Shown here piece by piece: positions 16,469 to 24,357 of a stretch of 64,000 nt of DNA; the stretch's first letter is position 1, and each line of letters opens with the position of its first letter. The notes under the pieces were generated by a model. It saw only the letters and a program-made list of their open reading frames with translations. It was not told the origin of the DNA and ran no database searches. The stretch lies in assembly GCF_030369635.1 (NCBI RefSeq), contig NZ_CP128474.1, positions 186,001 to 250,000 on the forward strand, given 5' to 3'. Source of the stretch: Microbacterium arborescens. Lineage in GTDB: Bacteria > Actinomycetota > Actinomycetes > Actinomycetales > Microbacteriaceae. The position numbers and the translations under genes were made by a program.

Positions 16469-16518
16469 ACGCCCCGTCGAGCGCTGTGATCCGACGGTCG
16501 TGGCGGTCGGCGGGGCGT
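16469..16518 (+). terminator. Probable terminator of the RNA helicase gene
   Basis: ACGCCCCGTCGA and TCGGCGGGGCGT form a 12-base imperfect stem just after the helicase stop, followed by TTTCCGTT. Confidence 0.5.
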
Positions 16519-16560
16519 TTCCGTTGGGTGTGGCGTCGCGGGTGTGGCGTCGCGGGTGTG

Positions 16561-16629
16561 CCGTCAACAGGCTGCAAGGCCGTCTGGACCGCGGAATCGG
16601 CCCTGGATCGAGTCTGAGCCTGTTGGCGG
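16561..16629. repeat. 69-bp inverted-repeat element, copy 2
   Basis: Arms CCGTCAACAGGCT (16561-16573) and AGCCTGTTGGCGG (16617-16629) match as inverted repeats at 12 of 13 positions. It lies in the 438-base gap (16454-16891) between the helicase and the radical SAM gene, which otherwise holds a terminator, copy 3 and no gene. Confidence 0.75.
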
Positions 16630-16734
16630 TCCGGTCTGGCCGGCCCGCGCTCTGCCCGCGGCCGTGTGCCTAGGCCCGGCGGATTCGCCCGTACGTTGTG
16701 CCTGCGCGGTCCGACCCGTGCCGGGCGACCCGTC

Positions 16735-16803
16735 CCGTCTGCAGGCTGAGCAGAGGTTCGCGCCGCCTGGCGGTCTCGGATTGTGCGCTGAGCCTGACGG
16801 CGG
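16735..16803. repeat. 69-bp inverted-repeat element, copy 3
   Basis: Arms CCGTCTGCAGGCT (16735-16747) and AGCCTGACGGCGG (16791-16803); exactly the same 69-base span as copy 2 although the middle has diverged. Confidence 0.7.
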
Positions 16804-16891
16804 CACGAGATGGGGCTGCGCCGACCCCGCGCGCGGGCACGGCTCCGTGGCGCCCGCGGGCTCGGAGCGGCGCCCGGGGGTCGGAACGGGC

Positions 16892-17956
16892 TCAGAACAG
16901 GGTCGGAGCGGATGCCGCGGCAGCGGCTCGGCCTCGTGAGGTCGTAACCACCGGTCCCGGTCGGAACCGTCGGGTGCTCGGCTGCGCCTCTTCCTCCTCG
17001 AGCCCGCCCCGAAGGCGGTGCCGCGCAAGCAGAGGCCGGACGCGCGCCGCGAGCATGCGCCGGTAGCCCTGCGGTGCCTGCACCGAGGCCCCGGGGTACA
17101 GGCCGCGGTACACCGGCACGAGGTCGGGGCGTTCACGCGCGAGCCACTGCTGGAACCAGGGTTTGACGCCCGGCCGCAGGTGCATCGCGCCGTAGACGAC
17201 GCGCGCGGCACCGGCGTCCGCGATGCGGCTCAGTGCGTCATCGAGCACATCCACCGAGTCGGTGAGGTGCGGCACGATCGGCATGAGGAAGACCGTCACC
17301 CGGAATCCCGCGGCGCTGGCGGCTCGCACCGTGTCGAGGCGCGCGGCGAACGTCGGTGCACCGGGCTCGAGCACCTGCCGCAGCGGCTCGTCGAGCACCG
17401 CGATCGACATCGCGAGATCGACCGGCGCGGAACGCGCCGCGTCGGCCAGCAGCGGCAGGTCACGGCGCAGCAGCGTGCCCTTGGTCAGCACCGAGAAGGG
17501 TGTTCCGCTGTCGGCGAGGGCGGTGATGATGCCGGGCATGAGCCGGTAGCGGCCCTCCGCACGCTGATAGGGATCGGTGTTCGTGCCGAGAGCGACCTGT
17601 TCGCGCGCCCAGCTGGGTTTCGAGAGCTCGCGGCGCAGCACGTCGGCGACGTTGAGCTTGACGACGATCTGCGAGTCGAAGTCGGCACCCGCATCCAGGT
17701 CGAGGTACTCGTGCGTGCCGCGCGCGAAGCAGTAGACGCACGCGTGCGTGCAACCCCGGTACGGGTTGACCGTCCAGTCGAACGGCATCGCCGACGGGCC
17801 CGGAACCCGGTTGAGCGCCGAACGCGACATGACCTCGTGAAAGGTCACGCCCGCGAAGTCCGGCGTCGTCACCGACCGCACGAGGCCGTTGAGCGTCTCG
17901 AGGCCGGGCAACGCAGCGGAATCCGCCACGCCCATCTGCTGCCCTTGCCATCGCAT
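16892..17956 (-). CDS. Rv2578c-family radical SAM protein (SplB-related)
   Basis: A 354-residue radical SAM protein. Cys69, Cys73 and Cys76 in GCTHACVYC ligate the 4Fe-4S cluster that cleaves S-adenosylmethionine. The sequence around it (DWTVNPYRGC, FARGTHEYL) and GTNTDPYQRAEG identify the Rv2578c group, related to spore photoproduct lyase but without a demonstrated substrate. A near-perfect LexA box lies 9-24 bases upstream of the ATG, so the gene should be induced by DNA damage; this supports a role in DNA repair. It stands alone, separated by 31 bases from the MFS gene. Confidence 0.88.
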   Translation of the reverse strand: MRWQGQQMGVADSAALPGLETLNGLVRSVTTPDFAGVTFHEVMSRSALNRVPGPSAMPFDWTVNPYRGCTHACVYCFARGTHEYLDLDAGADFDSQIVVKLNVADVLRRELSKPSWAREQVALGTNTDPYQRAEGRYRLMPGIITALADSGTPFSVLTKGTLLRRDLPLLADAARSAPVDLAMSIAVLDEPLRQVLEPGAPTFAARLDTVRAASAAGFRVTVFLMPIVPHLTDSVDVLDDALSRIADAGAARVVYGAMHLRPGVKPWFQQWLARERPDLVPVYRGLYPGASVQAPQGYRRMLAARVRPLLARHRLRGGLEEEEAQPSTRRFRPGPVVTTSRGRAAAAASAPTLF

Positions 17957-17964
17957 GAGAAGAT

Positions 17965-17980
17965 TCGAACAGATATTCGA
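17965..17980 (-). promoter_or_regulatory. LexA (SOS) box of the radical SAM gene
   Basis: TCGAAC-AGAT-ATTCGA, one mismatch from the actinobacterial SOS consensus TCGAAC-N4-GTTCGA. It can also be read as TTCGAA-N6-TTCGAA. It fills most of the 31-base gap before the start codon and must overlap the promoter. Confidence 0.8.
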
Positions 17981-17987
17981 AGGGTTG

Positions 17988-19160
17988 TCAACCGCGCTCG
18001 TCCTCGGTCGGCTTCCTCATCGCCGCCAGAGCGATGGCTAAAGCGACACAGACGCCGCACATCGCGATCGCCGCTACGAAGATGCCCTGCTGCGTTGTCG
18101 ACGCAGCAAGCGGGGACACTGCTCCGATCACCGTGCCGATCTGGATCACCGCGACGTACAGCCCGGCGCCCAGGCCGGCATCCCGGCTCGCGACGCGCGA
18201 AAGCAAGACGAGCCCCACCCCCTGGAAGCCTGCGGCGAACACTGCATAGATGACCTGCGAGGCGACGAGTCCCGGGACGCCGGGGGTCAGCAAGGGAACG
18301 AGGAAAGCAACGGTGCCGGAGGCGGCGACGAACGCAAGGCAGCGCGCGGGGCCGATGCGTGCGGTCACGATCGCTAAGAGGGGGAGAACGGCGAGTTCGA
18401 CGATCGCGGTGGCGGCGAAGAGAGCCGCGGCCAGTGAGGCAGGTAGCCCCGACTCGACGATATAGACGGGTAGGTAGATTCCCCGCAGAGCGTCGACGGC
18501 CTTCATGGTCCCCACCAACCCGATCGCGACGATAAGTGCGGCAATGGCGACCGACCGCGCGCCCCGGTGAGACGCCACTGGGCGGGTCGGCTCCGGTTCG
18601 AGCGTCTGGGCGAGACGGGGCGACCAACTCGCCACTGCGCCCACTGCTGTGAACGCCGCGCCGGCGAGGAGGGCGAGGGGGCCGCCGAGGCTCGCGAGCG
18701 ATAGAAAAAGGAGGCCGCTGATGTAGCCGGCTACCAGAATCTGTCGCAGATCAATGACGATCGCGTCGCGGTCGGCAGGGGGTGCCTGTCGGGAGGTCCT
18801 GCCCATGATCTGCGGCAAGGTCATCGTGGTCAAGAGCATGAGTGCTCCACCTGTGTAGAGCAGGGCCGGTTCGGTGGGGTTGAACGCGATGATCGCGATG
18901 CCGAGGGCTGAGAGGGCCGTCGTGAGCCGAAGAGCCTGGGGAGGGTATTGGCGGCGCGTTATCGCTCGGAGGGCCACGGTGTTCAGCAGGACCGCCACGG
19001 CGGCGTTGAAGATGAAGAACGCAGCGATCTGGACCGAGTCGAGGCCCGCGGAGGCCAGCAGCAACGGAATGCCGACGGATGTCACTCCGTTCGCCAGCGC
19101 GGTGGCGGCGACGACCGTGTAGGCGCTTCGGTGCGCGCGAAAGCGGGATGCAGCTCTCAT
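17988..19160 (-). CDS. MFS transporter, sugar-efflux-like
   Basis: A 390-residue protein with 10-12 hydrophobic segments and short loops. The sequence (DALRGIYLPVYIVESGLPAS, LLSRVASRDAGLGAGLYVAVIQIGTVIGAV) resembles the SET-type sugar and oligosaccharide exporters of the MFS. It follows the glycosyltransferase gene by 6 bases in the same leftward unit, so it probably exports the glycosylated product made by this cluster. It opens a region with visibly lower G+C than the rest of the window. Ligand unknown. Confidence 0.8.
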   Translation of the reverse strand: MRAASRFRAHRSAYTVVAATALANGVTSVGIPLLLASAGLDSVQIAAFFIFNAAVAVLLNTVALRAITRRQYPPQALRLTTALSALGIAIIAFNPTEPALLYTGGALMLLTTMTLPQIMGRTSRQAPPADRDAIVIDLRQILVAGYISGLLFLSLASLGGPLALLAGAAFTAVGAVASWSPRLAQTLEPEPTRPVASHRGARSVAIAALIVAIGLVGTMKAVDALRGIYLPVYIVESGLPASLAAALFAATAIVELAVLPLLAIVTARIGPARCLAFVAASGTVAFLVPLLTPGVPGLVASQVIYAVFAAGFQGVGLVLLSRVASRDAGLGAGLYVAVIQIGTVIGAVSPLAASTTQQGIFVAAIAMCGVCVALAIALAAMRKPTEDERG

Positions 19161-19166
19161 CGGCGT

Positions 19167-20342
19167 TCAGAGCTCTGGCACGGACGCCGACATGAAGAGC
19201 CGTCGGTATTCCGTGGCGAGGTCGTATCGAGCCAGTGCGGTTGAGAGCGACCGAGCCGCGGCGCGGTATGCCTCCTCCTCCGCGACGACGTGGACGGCGT
19301 CGCGGACGGTTCTCCAATCGAAGGTCGCCTCTCGAGCGTCGTGCGCCGCCCATGAGTGGATCGGCGCCGTGCCTCTGAGGACGACTCCGGCGCCGAGGTG
19401 TTCGAGTCGGTCGCCGTTCTCAGCTCGCTCGGGGCTCCCGCCGGGAGCGACCACCGATGGGACCCCGAGCTGGAGCATGGTGAGCGTTATGCCATGACCG
19501 CCATGCGTGAAGGCGACACGTGCATGACTCAGCGTGTCGGCGGGCAGCAGTGTGGATATAGCGAACGCCCCCGCCGACGCGTTTCTGAGCGCAGCGGTCT
19601 CGGCGGCGCTACCCGTGACGATATGCACTCGCTCTGCCAGTTCGCCGAACGCTCGTTCGGCAGAGCGCAGCAGCTGAGGCGTGCCGACCATGCGGTAGAG
19701 CACCACGTCCCGATCGGGTTCGGGGCCTGCGCGCCGCGCGGGCAGTGGGGACGAGACGCCTGTCAAAGGGCCGATGTATCGGGAGCCGTCGACCTCCGCG
19801 CCGAGTGCGTCAAAGGGCGGGAAGCTCGGTATGAACGTCGGGGGCCCACTGATGAGCTCCCGCAGGTCGCTCATCCGGTACGACGAGCCCATCCGCGCGA
19901 GAACGGCATGGAATGTGGCGTTGCCGCTGGTCCAGATTTCCTCCACGCCGCGCCCCGCGTAGCGGTGCTGTGGAAGGTGAATGCTCTGCAGTACGGCGGT
20001 GCAACGGACCCCTCGGCGCCAGCACGCGATCGCGAGCGTCGGTCTGCCATCGTGGATGACCACTGTCGGCTGCGTCTGATCGAGGAGACGCAAGTCTGAC
20101 CTCACGCCCTCGGCGACCCGCTCCTCGATGTGCCAACCACCCCAGGAGCCGACGCGAGCTGCCCAGGGGTCGCCAAGTGTGACCGCCTCGAATCCCTCCC
20201 GAGTGACGAGGTCTTGCTGGCTGGGCGTGTCCGTCGCGATGGTGAATTCGTGCGCGCTTTCCCGGCCGGCGCGGGCTAGAGCGAGCATTCGCATGATGTG
20301 GCCGTTGCCGCTGCCCCATGGGACCAGGAGTACGCGCGCCAT
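19167..20342 (-). CDS. GT1-family (GT-B fold) glycosyltransferase
   Basis: A 391-residue glycosyltransferase starting at the ATG at 20342 (MARVLLVPWGSGNGHI), with AGGAAA as ribosome site; the longer frame is not used. The N-terminal domain has the GNGHIMRMLALAR nucleotide-fold start, and the C-terminal domain has the donor-binding signature FTHGGHGITLTMLQLGVPSVVAPG typical of UGT and macrolide glycosyltransferases. It should transfer a sugar from a nucleotide donor to a small hydrophobic or sugar acceptor. It is divergent from the dehydrogenase-aminotransferase operon across a 144-base promoter region (20343-20486) and heads the unit with the exporter. Confidence 0.87.
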   Translation of the reverse strand: MARVLLVPWGSGNGHIMRMLALARAGRESAHEFTIATDTPSQQDLVTREGFEAVTLGDPWAARVGSWGGWHIEERVAEGVRSDLRLLDQTQPTVVIHDGRPTLAIACWRRGVRCTAVLQSIHLPQHRYAGRGVEEIWTSGNATFHAVLARMGSSYRMSDLRELISGPPTFIPSFPPFDALGAEVDGSRYIGPLTGVSSPLPARRAGPEPDRDVVLYRMVGTPQLLRSAERAFGELAERVHIVTGSAAETAALRNASAGAFAISTLLPADTLSHARVAFTHGGHGITLTMLQLGVPSVVAPGGSPERAENGDRLEHLGAGVVLRGTAPIHSWAAHDAREATFDWRTVRDAVHVVAEEEAYRAAARSLSTALARYDLATEYRRLFMSASVPEL

Positions 20343-20486
20343 GAAGTTTCCTGATTTCTGTGACGATGAGTGGCCAATGCTACTCACTTTCCATCGCACG
20401 TATGCTCGTACGCTCTGGTGCCGGTGGGTGGGATGGAAGTCACCAAACTGGAATCAACGACACCGTGGTGGATTGGGGAGTGTGCT

Positions 20487-21518
20487 GTGACATCGACGTC
20501 AGCTGCAAAGAGAGTGGGATTCATTGGAGTGGGTGAGCAGGGGTGGAACAACCTCCTTCCCGCACTCGGGCTCGTCGACCACGTCGACTTGGTCGCTGTC
20601 TGCGACGCCGATCGAACCCGCCTCGACAGGGCCGCGCGCACGTACGGAGCGGCTGCGTACGTTGATTTCAATTCCATGCTGGATCTGGAGCAATTGGATG
20701 CCGTCGTCGTAGCGAGCCATCCGGAGGTTCACGAAGCCGTTCTACGGCGAACCATCCCATCTCGCATGCCGACGTTCATCGAGAAGCCGCCCACGCTGAG
20801 CACGACTGCCCTGCGCGATCTCGTCCAAATGAATGAAATCCACCGCACGATCACGTCAGTTGGTCTGAACTTCGGCTACAGCGAGCCGCTGCAGTTCGTT
20901 CGAGCGGCGCTGGCCGAGGAGTCGTTCGGAAGGCTCAGCTACCTCCGTGTCGCTCACATGAACAACAAGCCGGACGATGACCTGTGGACCACGGGACGAC
21001 GCCTCCGGTCGTTCCTGCTCTCTCAGGTCATTCATGCGCTCGGAGTGGTCTTCGACTTCGGTCAACCGCTCGATGACGATGAGAGCATCGATACCTATGA
21101 GTCGGACGCCGGCTACCTCGTCACGCTCCGGAAACAGATGACGCGACACGGGACGCTGACGCCCTTCACCGCGGAACTGGTCGCCTCGTCGAGCTCGCCC
21201 TACTTCGACTGGTCGCTTCAAGCGGTCTCAGATCGCGGCAACTCGATCGTCGTCAACTCGTTGCTGGAGGTCGAGGTCTACAGTCACGACCAGGACCACC
21301 TCTACACTGCGTCCCCCAAGTGGTGGCGGAGTACGTGGCGGCCGAGTCCCATGTCAAGCGGCTATCGTCGGACGGGCTACGAGCGGCAGTTCACGGAGTT
21401 CATCGGCGCCATCGACGGCGCCTTGGCAGAGCACACTATCGAGAACGCGCTCCACATGTACGAGGTGATGGACCGTGTCGAGCACCAGCACACCAGGATC
21501 GGAGCGCCCGTTGCATGA
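20487..21518 (+). CDS. Gfo/Idh/MocA family oxidoreductase
   Basis: A 343-residue NAD(P)-dependent dehydrogenase. RVGFIGVGEQGW (residues 9-20) is the dinucleotide site, and FIEKPPTLS holds the conserved Lys of the EKP motif; the C-terminal alpha/beta domain includes the expected His-containing region (SQVIHALGVV). I chose the GTG at 20487 because GGGGAG lies 6 bases upstream and the protein then starts at the Rossmann strand; an ATG at 20433 is the alternative. With the next gene, an aminotransferase, it fits the pattern of oxidising a sugar, nucleotide sugar or cyclitol hydroxyl to a ketone for amination. Confidence 0.88.
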   Translation: MTSTSAAKRVGFIGVGEQGWNNLLPALGLVDHVDLVAVCDADRTRLDRAARTYGAAAYVDFNSMLDLEQLDAVVVASHPEVHEAVLRRTIPSRMPTFIEKPPTLSTTALRDLVQMNEIHRTITSVGLNFGYSEPLQFVRAALAEESFGRLSYLRVAHMNNKPDDDLWTTGRRLRSFLLSQVIHALGVVFDFGQPLDDDESIDTYESDAGYLVTLRKQMTRHGTLTPFTAELVASSSSPYFDWSLQAVSDRGNSIVVNSLLEVEVYSHDQDHLYTASPKWWRSTWRPSPMSSGYRRTGYERQFTEFIGAIDGALAEHTIENALHMYEVMDRVEHQHTRIGAPVA

Positions 21519-22650
21519 GAACCGTTACGTCAACGTCGGAGATGCTGAGCGCCAGGCGGTGCTGGCGGCGCTTGAGACCCGGCAACTCGCCGGCACCGCG
21601 GCGAGCGTGGCCGAGTACGAGGCAGCGCTTGGCAGTTACTTCGGCCGCACCGCGATCGCGGTGTCCAGCGGCACGTCTGCGTTGCATGCCCTCCTGATAA
21701 CCGCGGGCATCAGTTCGGGTGACGAGGTCATTCTTCCCCCAACCGCCCCCGTGATGAGTCTTCTGCCCGTCATCGCGGTGGGCGCGGTGCCGGTGTTCGC
21801 CGACATCGAAGCGTCGACCTTCGGTCTCGACCCTCTGGCTGTCTCCGCCGTTCTATCTCCCCGTACTAAAGCGGTCGTGACCGTCCCCATGTGGGGGTAC
21901 CCAGCGAATAGTTCCCGGCTGCGTCAGCTGGCGGATGATGCCGGCGTCTTCTTCATCGAGGATGTATCTCACTGCCACGGATCAGTCGAAGCGGGCGCGC
22001 GGATGGGAACGATCGGGCACGCCGCCTTTTTCAGTACTCAGGAGCGGAAGCTCATCGCGACCGGCGAGGGGGGCTTCATCCTGACCGAGCAGCCGCATCT
22101 GATCGCGGGGCTCCGTGCGGTGCGGGACTTTGGAAAGCTGCAGCAAGACGCGCCGGGCCAGCCTGGCACGGCGGGATCATACGGGCACGATTTCGGGCTG
22201 AACTTTCGTATATCGGCGCTGGGTGCGGCGCTTGGAATCCCACAACTCAATCGGCTCGACGCGAAGATCGAGGAGCGCACTCGGAATGCTCGCTTCATCA
22301 CGGATGAACTTGCACGACTCGGCGTTCCGCTGCACGAATGGGAGGCGCGAGCACTCGGCATCCCCAACTACTACTCTCTCGTCCTCCGCCGTGACTCGAC
22401 GGAGCTCGACATGAAAGAGGTCGGACGACGCCTCGCTGAGCGCGGCGTGATCTCGGACCTGCATCGATTCGGGGGAACCATGCTTTACGACCTACCAGCC
22501 TTCGCGGCTTACAGGACGGCCGCGTGCTCCGCAGCGGAACGCGTGTTCCGGGAGATCGTGACCGTTCCGACTCACGAAGGGTTGACTTCGACTGATCTGG
22601 AGTTGATTGTCGGCGCGGTGAGCGCCAGCGTGAACGGTGCCGCACGATGA
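21511..22650 (+). CDS. DegT/DnrJ/EryC1/StrS family aminotransferase
   Basis: A 379-residue PLP enzyme. SSGTSALHALLI binds the phosphate, IEDVSHCHGS carries the Asp that contacts the pyridine nitrogen, and FFSTQERKLIATGEGG has the Schiff-base Lys. These enzymes convert keto-sugars or keto-cyclitols to amino forms with glutamate or glutamine. TTG at 21511, with GGAG 6 bases upstream, gives an 8-base overlap with the dehydrogenase; GTG at 21475 would add 12 residues. The tight coupling to Gfo/Idh recalls NtdC-NtdA (kanosamine) and WlbA-WlbC type pairs. Which substrate is used cannot be told from sequence alone. Confidence 0.87.
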   Translation: MHENRYVNVGDAERQAVLAALETRQLAGTAASVAEYEAALGSYFGRTAIAVSSGTSALHALLITAGISSGDEVILPPTAPVMSLLPVIAVGAVPVFADIEASTFGLDPLAVSAVLSPRTKAVVTVPMWGYPANSSRLRQLADDAGVFFIEDVSHCHGSVEAGARMGTIGHAAFFSTQERKLIATGEGGFILTEQPHLIAGLRAVRDFGKLQQDAPGQPGTAGSYGHDFGLNFRISALGAALGIPQLNRLDAKIEERTRNARFITDELARLGVPLHEWEARALGIPNYYSLVLRRDSTELDMKEVGRRLAERGVISDLHRFGGTMLYDLPAFAAYRTAACSAAERVFREIVTVPTHEGLTSTDLELIVGAVSASVNGAAR

Positions 22651-23147
22651 CGATCATCGATCGAACCGCGTCGTACGCAAAACAGTTCACCGTCAGTGGC
22701 TACGTGCTCAATCCCACAGAGGACCGGATACTCCTCATCCATCACAAGAAGCTCGCGAAGTGGCTTCCGCCGGGGGGTCATGTCGACGAGGACGAGACGC
22801 CCCAGGCGGCGGTCGTCAGAGAGGTGTTCGAGGAGACCGGCGTGGCAGCCGTGCTGCGCCCGCACACGGGCGTCGACCTCTCCGCGGACGGTCGTACCGA
22901 AGCTCAGCTCGACCTCCCGATCAGCATGAGCTATCAGCTCATCCCTGAGCGCCCCGGCGAACCCGCGCACATCCATATGGACATGGCCTTCGTGCTGCAC
23001 ACGTCGGAGCGCGGCGCCCTGACGCCCGCGGTCGGAGAGGTTCACGACGCGGGCTGGTTCTCGAGCATCGAGATCGACGAGCTCGACGCGTTCCCCTCCG
23101 TGAAGGTGATCGCGCGCGAGTTGCTCGCCTCGGCTTCCACGGAATGA
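22647..23147 (+). CDS. NUDIX hydrolase
   Basis: A 166-residue protein with a perfect NUDIX box at residues 44-66 (G-x5-E-x7-REVFEETGV), so it hydrolyses a nucleoside diphosphate linked to another group, with Mg. It starts in an ATGA overlap with the aminotransferase stop and ends in an ATGA overlap with the next gene, which ties it to the cassette. It could release a sugar phosphate from a nucleotide sugar, or act as a house-cleaning enzyme. No extra domain is present. Confidence 0.9.
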   Translation: MTIIDRTASYAKQFTVSGYVLNPTEDRILLIHHKKLAKWLPPGGHVDEDETPQAAVVREVFEETGVAAVLRPHTGVDLSADGRTEAQLDLPISMSYQLIPERPGEPAHIHMDMAFVLHTSERGALTPAVGEVHDAGWFSSIEIDELDAFPSVKVIARELLASASTE

Positions 23148-24316
23148 CAAGCGCGAGCGTGAGCGCAACGATCCCACTCAGCGAGCCCTCCGATAGCTTG
23201 TTCCCGCGACCCGTTATCTCCGTCTCGGTGATGACGCATCCGCGCCGGGCAGCGCACGCGGAAGCTCTGGCGAGCGCATTCGAAGAGTTCGCCGTGCGCG
23301 TCGTGACCGACCCCGACCCGGCCGGACGGCCGAGCACCGTCCGCACGGCGAGGGAGGCGTGGAAGCCCTTCGATCACACCGCCACCCATCACCTGGTGAT
23401 TCAGGATGACGTGTTCCTCCATCCGCAGTTCGAGCCGCAGGTTATCGATGCGGTGGCCGCTCAGCCGGACGCCGTGCTCAGCTTCTTCAGCGAATGGGGC
23501 TCGTTCACCTCACACGCGATTCGCGTCGGCGCATTCATAGGGGCGGCCTGGATCCCGCAGGTCGACACCTACCTGGGCACTCAGGCCGCGCTGATGAAGG
23601 CGGGCCTCGCGCAAGAGTTCGCCGACTGGCTTCGTGGCCTTTCGTTCGAGGTCCCCGACGATCACGCTCTGTTCGAGTTCGCTCACACGCGCGGTCTCAA
23701 GCATTTCGTCAGCAATCCGAACTTGGTCGAGCACGACGTGGGCGAGAGCCTCATCGGCAACGCCTCGCAAGGTCTGCGCCGTGCCACCGTGTTTCGTGGT
23801 GTGTCTCAGGCGCCGAGGGCCTGGTGGCGGCATCAGCCGATGACGGGTCTGCGGCTCTTGCCCGCGATGCACTGGAGTCGCCCCCAGCCCATGCTCTACG
23901 CCAAGCCGCGGCGCGGCGTGGTCCGGTGGGACATACGCCCCCCGGCGAGTGCCTGGGGTGCGTTTGCCGGTGCTGTGCAGCAGCTCGTTGACGACAACCT
24001 CTCTGCCTTCGTCTCGCGACCCGGCTACGGCAAGCTTCGCGCCGCGGTGATCGTGCTCTGCGAACAGGTCGCCGTTGCATCAGCGCATCCTGGCGAACAT
24101 GTTTCTGACCGCTTCGGCGAGAGCTGCGCTATCGAGGCTGCGCTGACGATGGTGCCGGGTGCGCTGCGGGTCGAGGATGGGGCGCGAGACCTCGTCACCG
24201 ACACGGCGCTCATGGCAGCGGTGGGAGTGATCCTCCAGGACGTTCGGCGCACGCTCATCCCTCGGCTCGACCCGGATACCGTCTCCGCCTACTGGAGCAC
24301 CTCGGCTCACGGATGA
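23144..24316 (+). CDS. Unrecognised protein with a glycosyltransferase-A-like N-terminus
   Basis: A 390-residue protein I cannot assign to a family. The N-terminal 230 residues look like a GT-A fold: ISVSVMTHPRRAAHAEAL (first strand and helix), VVTDPD, and HHLVIQDDVFLHPQF with a QDD at 87-89 in the place of the metal-binding DxD. This arrangement recalls family 25 and related transferases. The remainder (230-390) has no motif I know and no membrane segment. It is the last gene of the four-gene overlapping operon and begins in the ATGA of the NUDIX gene. A role as a second glycosyltransferase of the cassette is a guess. Confidence 0.55.
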   Translation: MTSASVSATIPLSEPSDSLFPRPVISVSVMTHPRRAAHAEALASAFEEFAVRVVTDPDPAGRPSTVRTAREAWKPFDHTATHHLVIQDDVFLHPQFEPQVIDAVAAQPDAVLSFFSEWGSFTSHAIRVGAFIGAAWIPQVDTYLGTQAALMKAGLAQEFADWLRGLSFEVPDDHALFEFAHTRGLKHFVSNPNLVEHDVGESLIGNASQGLRRATVFRGVSQAPRAWWRHQPMTGLRLLPAMHWSRPQPMLYAKPRRGVVRWDIRPPASAWGAFAGAVQQLVDDNLSAFVSRPGYGKLRAAVIVLCEQVAVASAHPGEHVSDRFGESCAIEAALTMVPGALRVEDGARDLVTDTALMAAVGVILQDVRRTLIPRLDPDTVSAYWSTSAHG

Positions 24317-24357
24317 ACCGCGCTGCGATCGGAACCGCACCGAACGCGTAGGGCAGG

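Noticed and set aside
13892..16567. 891-codon minus-strand frame with its own repeats (VITVRAVREVTTRT)
   Set aside because: It is the complement of the 90-bp repeats of the DEAD-box helicase; the sense frame has all helicase motifs and a ribosome site.
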